The notes beneath the pieces were generated by a model. The model was not told the origin of the DNA, did no database searches, and saw nothing but the letters and a program-made list of their open reading frames with translations. 64,000 nt of DNA from Microbacterium enclense. Lineage in GTDB: Bacteria; Actinomycetota; Actinomycetes; Actinomycetales; Microbacteriaceae. The stretch's first letter is position 1. Each line of letters opens with the position of its first letter. Both the position numbers and the translations under genes were made by a program. Shown here piece after piece: positions 44,386 to 53,105 of this stretch. Where the stretch lies: positions 188,926 through 252,925 of the forward strand of contig NZ_KQ758469.1 in NCBI RefSeq assembly GCF_001456955.1, given 5' to 3'.

Positions 44386-47300
44386 GTGAACCGTAAGACC
44401 AGCGCGCCCGCCCGCGGCGCCTTCCGTAGACGCTGCGCGGGGGTGATCTCCAGCGCGCTCGGCTTCGCCCTCGTCGTCAGCGGCGTCGGGGTCTCGGCGG
44501 CGAGCGCCGCCGAGCCCGCATCGCTCGTGGCGTCGTACGACTTCTCCGAGACCAGCGGCACCGTCGTGCGCGACGCCTCGGGCGCCGGTCGCGACGCCGC
44601 GGTCGTCGGCGGCGCCGCGTGGCGCGGCGGATCGATGCAGTTCACGGGCGCCAACCACGTGAAGCTGCCCGACAACCTGCTTGCCGGGCAGAGCGCGGCG
44701 ACCATCATCATCGAGACCAGCCCCACCGCCCTCTCGGGCGCGAAGTTCCTGTGGAACATCGGCGGATCCGGCAACGCCGCGACGGGACAGTTCTTCATCC
44801 AGCCCGTCGCCCCCCGCCTGGCGATCTCGAAGACGAACTGGGCGGGCGAGCAGACCGTCACCTCGTCGACGAAGCTGGCCGAGGGGCGCTGGCAGTCGGT
44901 CGCGGCCACCATCGAGAAGAACGCCGGCGCCGCCACCTCGACGCTGAAGCTCTACATCGACGGCGCCCTCGTCGCGCAGAAGACCGACTCGACCACCGCG
45001 CTGAGCGACCTCACGACGCACACGATGAACTACATCGGCCGCAGCGCGTACACCGAGGACTCGCTCTACCAGGGCGGCGTCTCGTCGTTCCGGGTGTACA
45101 ACCAGGCCCTGTCGGCCACCGACATCGCCGCGGCTTCGGCGACGGATGCCACCGCCACGGCGTCGGAGGTCGTGGCATCCATCGACCTGGCCGGCGCGAA
45201 CGCGCAGAACCTGTCGGCCGTCGAGACCGACCTGTCGCTGCCCACGACGGGCGGCGTGACCTGGACGTCGTCGCCCTCGGGCATCGTCGCCGCGGACGGC
45301 AAGGTCACCCGACCCGCCAGCCGCACCGACGTCACGCTCACCGCGACCGCCACGGTGCGCGGCAAGACCGCCACCCGCACCTTCACCGTCACCGTGCTGC
45401 CCCCGGCGAGCGCCGCCGAGCAGGCCACCAAGGCCGCCGCCGCCCTCGTGCTGCCGTCGGTGCTCGAGAACGGCTACGTGCTGCCGACGACCGCGCAGGG
45501 CCTGCCCGTGGCGTGGTCGCACGTGTCGGGCGCCGGCTCGGTCGCGAACGGCGCGATCGCCTCGGCCCCCGCCACCGGTCTCGCCGACGCCACCCTCAAG
45601 GCCGTCGTCGGCTCGGGAGCCGACGCCGCCACCACCGAGATCCCGGTGCGCATCGCCGAGGCCGGCGCCTCGCGCCTGGCCGCCTACACGACCTCGCGCA
45701 ACACCCGCGGCGGCGACGACCCCGAGGTGACCCGCAGCGGGCACCTCGCGCTCAGCAGCGACGGCACCACGTACACGCCGCTCAACAGCGGCGCGGGCAT
45801 CGTCTACGCGACCTCGACCGGCATGACCGAGCAGTCCAACGGCACGACCCGCTATCTCGGGTCGCCCTACCTGTTCCGCCTCGAGGGCGACCAGGGATAC
45901 GGCCTCATCGCGCGGCGCATGAACGCCGCCGGCGCGGCCGACGCCGCGGGAGCGCTCGTGTTCACCTCGCCCGACCTCGTCACCTGGACCGAGCGCGGCC
46001 TGCTGCCGCTGCCCGGTCAGGGCACGACCGGTGCCGTGTCGGCCGAATGGGACGCCCGCGTCAGCGCCTACCGCGTGGTGTGGACGAGCGCAGCCGGCTC
46101 CGCCCTGACCGGAACCACCACCGCGTTCCAGACCGTCACCGCGCAGGGCGCCGGACAGCAGCCCGGCGGACGCTCCGCGACCACCGGCGTCGCCTACGCC
46201 GAGAACGCGACGGCCATCCCGGTCACCGCGGCCGAGGCCCGCTCGGCATCCGATCTGCTCGGACGCGTGCGCAACACCGGCGTGCGCGCCCCCGAGGCCG
46301 TCGGTCTCACCACCGGCGACGCGCTCGCGCTGCCCGCGAAAGTCACCGCCGACTACTCCGACGGCGGCACCCACGACTTCGGCGTCACATGGGACACCTC
46401 GGCGGTCGACACCGGCAAGCCCGGCACCTACACGGCCACCGGAACGCTGCAGCGCACCGACACGAACTTCCCGCTCGTGGCCAACCGCGCCGACCCGCAC
46501 GTGCTGCGATACACGCTGCCGAACGGGCAGAAGACGTGGCTGTACATCGCGACCGACGACGCCGGTCAGGACGAGTTCTTCATCCGCCAGTCCGACACCA
46601 TCGGCGGGATCTCGAGCGCGACCGACAACCGCATCCTCGGACCCGGCCTCTCGGGCAACAGCGTCAACGCGCAGCTGTGGGCACCCGAGCTGCACGTCAT
46701 CGACGGCGACCTCTACATCATGTTCGCCGCCAACGCCGAGAGCGCCAACTGGTGGGCCGGCGTGCAGGCCTACACGATGCGTCTGAAGCCGGGCGGGAAT
46801 CCCCTGACCCGCGCCGACTGGGAGGCCCCGCAGCGCGTCGTCGACCAGGCCGGGCAGCCGCTGACCACGTACGGCCAGGGCATCACGCTCGACATGACCC
46901 ACTTCGAAGACGGCGGCACCGACTACGTCATGTGGTCGGAGCGCGTGGTCGCGCCCTCGACGGGGCCGGCCGTGCTCAAGATCGCGAAGGTCACGACGAA
47001 GGCGTCCGGAAGCTGGCAGCTCGCCAGCGAGCGGTCGACGGTCGCGTTCCCCGACAAGGGCTGGTCGACCAACACCACCCCGGTGGTGGAGGGCCCCTTC
47101 GTCATCCAGCGCGACGGCAAGGTCATGATCACCTTCTCGGGGTCGGGCGTCGACTGGACGTACGGCGTGGGCCTGCTCACCGCCGCCTCCGGCGCGAACC
47201 TGCTCGACCCGGCGGTGTGGAACCTGCGCAACAGCACCATCTGGAGCTACGAGGGCGCCTTCGCGAACAACTGGGGTCCCGGCCACAACTCGTACACCTA

Positions 47301-47760
47301 CGACGACGACGGCAACCTGCTCAACGTCTTCCACGCGAAGGCGACGCAGAACGGCAGTCGCGACTCCGGTATCCGCATGGTCTACTTCCGCCAGGACGAC
47401 ACCCCCATCCTCGACATGACGGATGCCGAGTGGCTCGCCCCGGCCAACCGCACGGTCACCGCGACGGTCACCGTCACCGCGCCCGTGAAGCCGACCGTGC
47501 AGCTCGCGGCGTCGAGCCGGTGCATCTCGGGCAAGGCGACGCTGGTGGCGACGGTGACGAACACCGGAACCACCGCGCTGGACGCCCGGGTGGTGTCGCC
47601 CTTCGGCAGCACCGACGTGACGGGCCTGGCCGCGGGCAAGACGAAGTCGGTCACCTTCGCCACCCGCACGCCCAACCTGGCGGCGGGGTCGATCACGGCG
47701 ACCGCTGCCGGCTCCGGCGGTGCCGCGACGGCCGATTACGCCGCGCGCAGCTGCGGCTAG
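44386..47760 (+). CDS. secreted GH43-like enzyme with LamG domain
   Basis: A 1,124-residue exported protein, same plan as its neighbour: signal peptide (~1-43), LamG (~48-245), Ig-like domain (~270-345), beta-rich region (~420-600), Big_4-like segment (~630-690), GH43 propeller (~698-1030) and the shared C-terminal module. Likely triad: Asp703 (RADPHVLR), Asp836 (LDMTHFE) and Glu902 (VEGPFVI). GTG 44386 follows AGAGGAGA. It lies 36 bases after the previous gene and is probably co-transcribed. Its overall layout matches the gene at 34386-37976, suggesting duplication within the locus. Confidence 0.85.
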   Translation: MNRKTSAPARGAFRRRCAGVISSALGFALVVSGVGVSAASAAEPASLVASYDFSETSGTVVRDASGAGRDAAVVGGAAWRGGSMQFTGANHVKLPDNLLAGQSAATIIIETSPTALSGAKFLWNIGGSGNAATGQFFIQPVAPRLAISKTNWAGEQTVTSSTKLAEGRWQSVAATIEKNAGAATSTLKLYIDGALVAQKTDSTTALSDLTTHTMNYIGRSAYTEDSLYQGGVSSFRVYNQALSATDIAAASATDATATASEVVASIDLAGANAQNLSAVETDLSLPTTGGVTWTSSPSGIVAADGKVTRPASRTDVTLTATATVRGKTATRTFTVTVLPPASAAEQATKAAAALVLPSVLENGYVLPTTAQGLPVAWSHVSGAGSVANGAIASAPATGLADATLKAVVGSGADAATTEIPVRIAEAGASRLAAYTTSRNTRGGDDPEVTRSGHLALSSDGTTYTPLNSGAGIVYATSTGMTEQSNGTTRYLGSPYLFRLEGDQGYGLIARRMNAAGAADAAGALVFTSPDLVTWTERGLLPLPGQGTTGAVSAEWDARVSAYRVVWTSAAGSALTGTTTAFQTVTAQGAGQQPGGRSATTGVAYAENATAIPVTAAEARSASDLLGRVRNTGVRAPEAVGLTTGDALALPAKVTADYSDGGTHDFGVTWDTSAVDTGKPGTYTATGTLQRTDTNFPLVANRADPHVLRYTLPNGQKTWLYIATDDAGQDEFFIRQSDTIGGISSATDNRILGPGLSGNSVNAQLWAPELHVIDGDLYIMFAANAESANWWAGVQAYTMRLKPGGNPLTRADWEAPQRVVDQAGQPLTTYGQGITLDMTHFEDGGTDYVMWSERVVAPSTGPAVLKIAKVTTKASGSWQLASERSTVAFPDKGWSTNTTPVVEGPFVIQRDGKVMITFSGSGVDWTYGVGLLTAASGANLLDPAVWNLRNSTIWSYEGAFANNWGPGHNSYTYDDDGNLLNVFHAKATQNGSRDSGIRMVYFRQDDTPILDMTDAEWLAPANRTVTATVTVTAPVKPTVQLAASSRCISGKATLVATVTNTGTTALDARVVSPFGSTDVTGLAAGKTKSVTFATRTPNLAAGSITATAAGSGGAATADYAARSCG

Positions 47761-47772
47761 GAGATGAGCGAG

Positions 47773-47807
47773 AGGGGTGCGTCCGGATCCGATCCGGGGG
47801 CACCCCT
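47773..47807. terminator. nested-stem terminator
   Basis: AGGGGTGC pairs with GCACCCCT around an inner CCGGATC/GATCCGG stem. It is followed by TTCGTCTTT and lies 13 bases past the stop at 47760. Confidence 0.75.
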
Positions 47808-47869
47808 TTCGTCTTTCACACGTGCTCTGCGCTCTCGGGATGCTGCGGGATACTCCGGCCCAGCGCATC

Positions 47870-47898
47870 TTGTCCTCATCGAATGTTCTCGGTAACAT
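47870..47898 (+). promoter_or_regulatory. promoter with embedded arabinose-type operator
   Basis: TTGTCC (47870-47875), a 17-bp spacer and TAACAT (47893-47898) lie upstream of the last GH43 gene. The operator TGTTCTCGGTAACA (47884-47897) covers the -10 box in the same way as at 40862. Confidence 0.75.
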
Positions 47899-48024
47899 GA
47901 GCGCACTCCGACCGAGCGATCGGTCACCTGCACACCGCGAAGACGCGTGCCCCGGCGCCCCTGACGTTGTCGTCCGGAATCGGGAACGCTCCATCGCGTC
48001 ACCCGAGAGCAAGGACGCCCCCTC

Positions 48025-50955
48025 ATGCGCACGCGCACACGTACACCCCTGTGGAGAAAGGGCCTGGCCGTCTCGGCCGCGGTGGCCGTCTCCCTGACCG
48101 GATTGGGCGCGACCGCGACGGCCGCCCACGCGGCCGACGGGCCGCAGCCGCTGATCCACTACTCCTTCGACAGCGCCGACGGCAGCAGCGTCGCCGACAC
48201 CAGCGGCAACAACTACAACGCCACCATCCGCCAGAGCGGCGGCTCCGTCACCGGCGGCGCCCTGTCGCTGCCGGGCGGCTCGGCCGGCACCGCGGCCTAC
48301 CTCGACATCCCCACCGCGGGCCTCGTGGGCAAGAAGGACCTCACCATCTCAACGTGGCTCTCGCCGCGCTCGGGCAACGGCAACGTCGCGGCGGCCTTCA
48401 TCGGCGCACCCGTCGCCTCGGGCGCGAACTTCTCGTCGGGCTACTGGCTGCTCAACCCCGCCAACCCCAGCGGCTACGTCAAGTCGGTCGTCACCAACAC
48501 CGTGAACGCGGGCGCCCCCTGGGGCACCGAGGTCGGCCCCGGCGCGTCCAACGCCGCCACTTCCGGCGTGCGCACCCCGGCCGGGCTCAGCCTCTACACC
48601 ACGGTGATCAGCGGCACCACGGGCCAGCTGAGCGTCTACATCAACGGCACGCGCATCGCGCAGAACGCCATCGCGCGCGACGTCTCGTCGTTCGGATCGT
48701 CGCTCGTGTCGTACCTCGGCCGCTCGACCTACCCCGACGCGGGCTGGAGCGGCCTCGTCGACGACTACGCCGTGTACTCCTCGGCCCTCAGCGAGACCGA
48801 CGTCAAGGCGCTCTACAACGCGCAGGCGCTCGACCGCGCCGTCGCCGGCGTCAGCGTGCCGACCTCGGCCCTCACCGACTTCACCGTCCCCACCACCAGC
48901 GCCGGCGCGACCGTCAGCTGGACCTCGAACAACCCTGCCATCGCCATCACGGGTGGCGCCGCCAAGGTGACGCGTCCGGCCGCCGGTGCGGGCGACGCCG
49001 CGGTGACCCTCACGGCGACCTTCACGGTCGGCTCCGAGACGCGCACGCAGACCTACCCCGTGCTCGTCACGCAGCAGCTCTCCGACACCGAGAAGGTCTC
49101 GCGCGACCTCGCCGCGGTGTCGATCCGCAACCTCGACAACATCCGCGGCAACTTCTCGGTGCCCACCACCGGCGCCGAGGGCTCGAGCATCGCCTGGTCG
49201 ATCGCTCCCGAGGGCGCGGCCAACGCCGAGCTGCGCGCGGGCGTCCGCGACAACGCGCGCACCGTCGAGGTCAAGCGTCCGGCCGCGGGCTCCGCCGCCG
49301 TCGACGTGCAGCTCACCGCCACCGCCACCAACGGCTCGGCGACCTCGAGCCGCAGCTTCACCGCTCGCATCCAGCCCATGCCGGGCGGGTCGCAGAAGAC
49401 CGAGGCGTACTTCTGGACGTTCTTCACGGGTGAGGGCGACGGCGCCGAGCGCGTCAGCATCGCGGCCTCGAAGGGCAACGACGCGCTGACCTGGAACACC
49501 CTCAACCAGGGCAAGCCGATCTTCAGCTCCACCGTCGGCACCGAGGGTCTGCGCGACCCGTTCATCATCCGCGCCCCGCACGGCGACAAGTTCTACATGA
49601 TCGCCACCGACCTCAAGGTCGCGGGCCTCGCCGGCGGCTTCACGACCGCGCAGATCTCGGGCTCGAAGTACATCGAGGTCTGGGAGTCCGACGATCTCGT
49701 GAACTGGTCGGAGCAGCGCCACGTGAAGGTGTCGAGCGACTTCGCCGGCAACACCTGGGCACCCGAGGCCTACTGGGACGAGGAGCTCGACACCTTCGTG
49801 GTGTTCTGGGCCTCGAACCTCTACCCGACCACCAACGTGGCCGACCGCACGGGCGTGACCTACAACCGCATGATGTACGCCACCACCGACGACTTCGTCA
49901 CCTTCTCGGACGCGAAGGTGTGGAGCGACGTGCGTCGCGGCAACGGCCTGGGCCTCATCGACTCGACCGTGGCGAAGAAGGACGGCGTCTACCACCGCTT
50001 CACCAAGGACGAGGCGAGCATGACCATCCGCCACGAGAAGTCCACCGACCTGCTGGCCACGATCTCGGGCACCCTGCCCGGCACCTCGGGACCGGCGAAC
50101 CAGTGGACCCTCGTCGAGGAGCGCGTCGCCAGCGGCCTGCCCAACGGCGAGCCGGGTGGCACCTACTCCAGCGGTGAGGGCGCGAACATCTTCGCGGCCA
50201 ACGAGGGCGACGTGAACAACCTCGACTGGTTCCTCTTCATCGACCAGCCGAACTACCACGGCGGCCCCAACCACTACGTGCCGTTCGGCACGAACGACCT
50301 CGACAAGGCCGGCAGCTGGCAGGCGCTCGGCAGCAAGCTCCGTCAGGGCCTGCCGCAGAACGCCGACGGCGGCAAGCCGCGTCACGGCACCGTCATCCCC
50401 GTCACCCGCGCCGAGTACCAGAAGGTGCTCGAGGCGTACGCCCCGAACATCGCGGTGAAGACCGTGGATGCCATCGACGTCGCCACCGACGCCGGCACCG
50501 CGCCCGTGCTGCCCGCTCAGGCCCGTCTGACCAAGGTCGACGGTTCGGTGCAGACGGCCGACGTGAAGTGGGATGCCGTGGATGCCGCGAAGTACAGCAC
50601 CCCGGGCACCTTCACGGTGTCGGGCATCGCGCAGGACGACTCGCGCATGCCGGTCGAGGCCACCGTCACCGTCCGCTCGCTCGTGAAGGTCACCTTCACG
50701 GCCGAGGCCCGCTGCATCGCGGGCAAGGTGCAGCTGGCGGTCAAGGCGACCAACACGGGTGACGCCTCGGCCTCGCTCGCGATGACGTCGGCCTACGGGT
50801 CGAAGAACACGACCCTGGCCGCGGGTGCCACCACCTCCGCGGTCTTCGCCACCCGCTCCGCGTCGGTTCCGGCCGGCGAGGCGAAGGTGGCCGTGACCCA
50901 GGGCTCGGCGACGGGGACGGTCACCGCCGCCTACGCCGCGAAGTCCTGCAGCTGA
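48025..50955 (+). CDS. secreted GH43-like enzyme with LamG domain
   Basis: A 976-residue exported protein: signal peptide (~1-38), LamG (~42-265), two Ig-like domains (~270-350 and ~360-450), GH43-type propeller (~455-800), Big_4-like domain (~810-880) and the shared C-terminal module. Candidate catalytic residues are Asp511 (GLRDPFII) and Asp646 (LIDSTVAK); the acid may be Glu718 (SGEGANI), which is less certain. It has its own operator-promoter. The catalytic domain most resembles the gene at 38106-40808. Confidence 0.83.
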   Translation: MRTRTRTPLWRKGLAVSAAVAVSLTGLGATATAAHAADGPQPLIHYSFDSADGSSVADTSGNNYNATIRQSGGSVTGGALSLPGGSAGTAAYLDIPTAGLVGKKDLTISTWLSPRSGNGNVAAAFIGAPVASGANFSSGYWLLNPANPSGYVKSVVTNTVNAGAPWGTEVGPGASNAATSGVRTPAGLSLYTTVISGTTGQLSVYINGTRIAQNAIARDVSSFGSSLVSYLGRSTYPDAGWSGLVDDYAVYSSALSETDVKALYNAQALDRAVAGVSVPTSALTDFTVPTTSAGATVSWTSNNPAIAITGGAAKVTRPAAGAGDAAVTLTATFTVGSETRTQTYPVLVTQQLSDTEKVSRDLAAVSIRNLDNIRGNFSVPTTGAEGSSIAWSIAPEGAANAELRAGVRDNARTVEVKRPAAGSAAVDVQLTATATNGSATSSRSFTARIQPMPGGSQKTEAYFWTFFTGEGDGAERVSIAASKGNDALTWNTLNQGKPIFSSTVGTEGLRDPFIIRAPHGDKFYMIATDLKVAGLAGGFTTAQISGSKYIEVWESDDLVNWSEQRHVKVSSDFAGNTWAPEAYWDEELDTFVVFWASNLYPTTNVADRTGVTYNRMMYATTDDFVTFSDAKVWSDVRRGNGLGLIDSTVAKKDGVYHRFTKDEASMTIRHEKSTDLLATISGTLPGTSGPANQWTLVEERVASGLPNGEPGGTYSSGEGANIFAANEGDVNNLDWFLFIDQPNYHGGPNHYVPFGTNDLDKAGSWQALGSKLRQGLPQNADGGKPRHGTVIPVTRAEYQKVLEAYAPNIAVKTVDAIDVATDAGTAPVLPAQARLTKVDGSVQTADVKWDAVDAAKYSTPGTFTVSGIAQDDSRMPVEATVTVRSLVKVTFTAEARCIAGKVQLAVKATNTGDASASLAMTSAYGSKNTTLAAGATTSAVFATRSASVPAGEAKVAVTQGSATGTVTAAYAAKSCS

Positions 50956-50987
50956 CCCCCCGCACCGTCACCCCCACGTGACGGTCC

Positions 50988-51020
50988 AGGCCCCGGTGGA
51001 ATCCCCCTCCACCGGGGCCT
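50988..51020. terminator. hairpin terminator after the last GH43 gene
   Basis: A perfect 13-bp stem (50988-51000 with 51008-51020) and 7-base loop lie 33 bases past the stop. Confidence 0.75.
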
Positions 51021-51036
51021 GTGTCGTTCCCGGGCG

Positions 51037-51395
51037 CGCGTCGTGTGCCGTCGCGCGTGTGCCGGCGCGCGTGCCGGCGCGCGTGCCGTCGGCGTCGTGC
51101 GTCGGCGCGCGTGTGCCGCTGCCGTGCGTGTGCCGTGTGCCGTTGCCGTGACTCGGCGTCGTGCGCTGCGCCGCGGCCCCCACCGCTCCGCCCGGGACTT
51201 TCCCGGCGTTCGGGGCGAGTTCCGCCGTTCGGGGCGAGAAAAATCCGCCCCGAACGGCGAATCCCGCCCCAAAACCACTGACCGCGCGGCGAACCCCGCC
51301 CAAACCGAGCGCGAATCCCGCCCCGAAACCACTGGCCGAGCCCGAAGCCCGCCCAAAACCCGCCAACCGAGCGCGAATCCCGCCCCTGAACGCAG
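51037..51395. repeat. low-complexity and imperfect tandem repeats
   Basis: 51037-51170 is built from GTGCCG/CGCGCGT-like words. From about 51246 on, a unit containing CGAATCCCGCCCC then AAACCACTG recurs (near 51259 and 51321, with a partial copy near 51374), interleaved with ACCGAGCG. No protein-level sense was found. Confidence 0.65.
51223..51259. repeat. perfect 14-bp inverted repeat
   Basis: CGCCGTTCGGGGCG (51223-51236) pairs perfectly with 51246-51259 around the A-rich loop AGAAAAATC. It could be a back-up terminator or a REP-like element. Confidence 0.6.
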
Positions 51396-51397
51396 AT

Positions 51398-51445
51398 GTG
51401 CCCCGGACTCTGCGGCGGCCCACCGCCACCACGAGTCCGGGGCAC
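51398..51445. terminator. terminator region of the arabinose operon
   Basis: GTGCCCCGGACTC (51398-51410) pairs perfectly with 51433-51445 around a loop that can itself fold (GGCGG/CCGCC). It lies about 105 bases past the araA stop and probably ends that long transcript. Confidence 0.65.
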
Positions 51446-51551
51446 GATCCGTGCGCCGGGGGGAGCCGGCGCGCGGCACGCGCTCCGAGCGAACGGAACG
51501 CGCGAGTGCCGCATCGCCCCGGGGCAGTGCGGCGCCCGGGACGATGGGTTC

Positions 51552-53063
51552 TTACAGGCCCTGGGCCAGGCGGTAGTAGGCCTGGTTCCAGCGCAGCTCG
51601 CTCTGGAAGCCGCGGACCGTGGTGTCGTCGTCGATGACGACGAGCTCGGTCTTGGCGATCTCGGCGAAGTCGCGGAACACCTCGATGCCCACGGCCGTCG
51701 TCATGACGGTGTGGTGGGCGGCTCCCGCGGCGAGCCAGCACGCGGCCGAGGTGGCGAAGTCGGGGGCGGGCTTCCACACCGCGCGGCCCACGGGCAGCTT
51801 CGGCAGGTCGGGCGCCCCGACGTTCTCGACGACGTTCGCGGTCAGGCGGAAACGGTCGCGCATGTCGCTCATCGCGACGACCAGGGCGGGACCGGGGTCG
51901 GCGGTGAAGACCAGGCGCACCGGGTCGTCCTTGCCGCCGATGCCGAGTTCGTGGATCTCCAGGCGCGGCTTCTTCGTGGTCAGCGACGGCGAGACCTCGA
52001 GCATGTGGGCGCCGAGGATGCGCTCCGAGCCCGGAACGAGGTCGTAGGTGTAGTCCTCCATGAGAGAAGCGCCACCGGGCAGGCCCGCGCCCATGACGTT
52101 CGCGACGCGCACGAGGATCGCCGTCTTCCAGTCGCCCTCGGCGCCGAAGCCGTAGCCCTCGGCCATCAGGCGCTGCACCGCGAGACCGGGCAGCTGCTTG
52201 AGCGCGCCGAGGTCTTCGAACGACGTGGTGAAGGCGCCGAAGCCGCCCTCCTCGAGGAACGAGCGCAGGCCCAGTTCGATCGCCGCGCCGTCGCGCAGCG
52301 ACTGGTGGCGCGCACCGCCGGGGAGCAGCTCGTCGACGACGTCGTAGCTGTCGACGTACTCCTGCACGAGCGCGTCGATGTCGGCATCCGATGCCGCCTC
52401 GACGGCCTCGACCAGCTCGTTCACGCCCCACGTGTTGACCTGCACGCCGAAACGCAGCTCGGCCTCGGTCTTGTCGCCCTCGGTGACCGCGACGAAGCGC
52501 ATGTTGTCGCCGAAGCGGGCGAGCTTGAGGGTGCGGGCGGCGGTCCAGCCGGCGGCGGCGCGCTCCCAGTCCTCGATCTGCTGACGCACGGCCGGGTTCG
52601 ACACGTGCCCGACGACGGTCTTGCGCGAAACGCCGAGGCGAGTCTGGATGTACCCGAACTCGCGGTCGCCGTGGGCGGCCTGGTTGAGGTTCATGAAGTC
52701 GAAGTCGATGTCGTTCCACGGCAGCTCGACGTTGGCCTGCGTGTGCAGGTGCAGCAGCGGCTTCTGCAGGGCGTCCAGGCCCGAGATCCACATCTTCGCC
52801 GGGCTGAACGTGTGCATCCACGCGATCACGCCGATGACGTCGTCGCGGCCGTTGATCTCCAGCGCCATCCGTCGGATGCTGTCGGAGTCCTTCAGCACGG
52901 GCTTCCAGACGACCTTCACGGGCAGTCCGGAAAGCCCCTCGACGACCGCCTGCGACTGCTCGGCCACCTGCTTCAGCGTCTCTTCGCCGTAGAGGTTCTG
53001 GCTGCCGGTGACGAACCAGACCTCGTAGCCATCGAGGTCGTTCTTGAGCGGGGTGCGGGTCAT
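51552..53063 (-). CDS. araA: L-arabinose isomerase
   Basis: A 503-residue enzyme converting L-arabinose to L-ribulose, the first catabolic step. Family blocks are clear: [14 protein letters not shown] at the start, [12 protein letters not shown], and [12 protein letters not shown] carrying a metal-binding Glu. Length is normal for AraA. It is the last gene of the seven-gene minus-strand unit that starts with the binding protein at 60252. A reasonable ribosome site (AAGGAAT) precedes ATG 53063. Confidence 0.97.
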   Translation of the reverse strand: MTRTPLKNDLDGYEVWFVTGSQNLYGEETLKQVAEQSQAVVEGLSGLPVKVVWKPVLKDSDSIRRMALEINGRDDVIGVIAWMHTFSPAKMWISGLDALQKPLLHLHTQANVELPWNDIDFDFMNLNQAAHGDREFGYIQTRLGVSRKTVVGHVSNPAVRQQIEDWERAAAGWTAARTLKLARFGDNMRFVAVTEGDKTEAELRFGVQVNTWGVNELVEAVEAASDADIDALVQEYVDSYDVVDELLPGGARHQSLRDGAAIELGLRSFLEEGGFGAFTTSFEDLGALKQLPGLAVQRLMAEGYGFGAEGDWKTAILVRVANVMGAGLPGGASLMEDYTYDLVPGSERILGAHMLEVSPSLTTKKPRLEIHELGIGGKDDPVRLVFTADPGPALVVAMSDMRDRFRLTANVVENVGAPDLPKLPVGRAVWKPAPDFATSAACWLAAGAAHHTVMTTAVGIEVFRDFAEIAKTELVVIDDDTTVRGFQSELRWNQAYYRLAQGL

Positions 53064-53105
53064 GCGGGTATTCCTTTTGGGTGGTGGAAGAGGCGGGAGC
53101 CTCGG

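Larger units (their letters stand above)
51021..51551. other. intergenic region between GH43 and araA, repeat-rich
   Basis: This convergent spacer holds low-complexity G/C repeats, a very strong hairpin and a terminator for the araA side, listed separately. Long open frames on both strands here are by-products of composition. Confidence 0.6.

Noticed and set aside
29424..50955. Sortase (LPXTG-type) anchors on the giant enzymes
   Set aside because: All end in the Cys-pair module with no sorting motif, membrane helix or basic tail.
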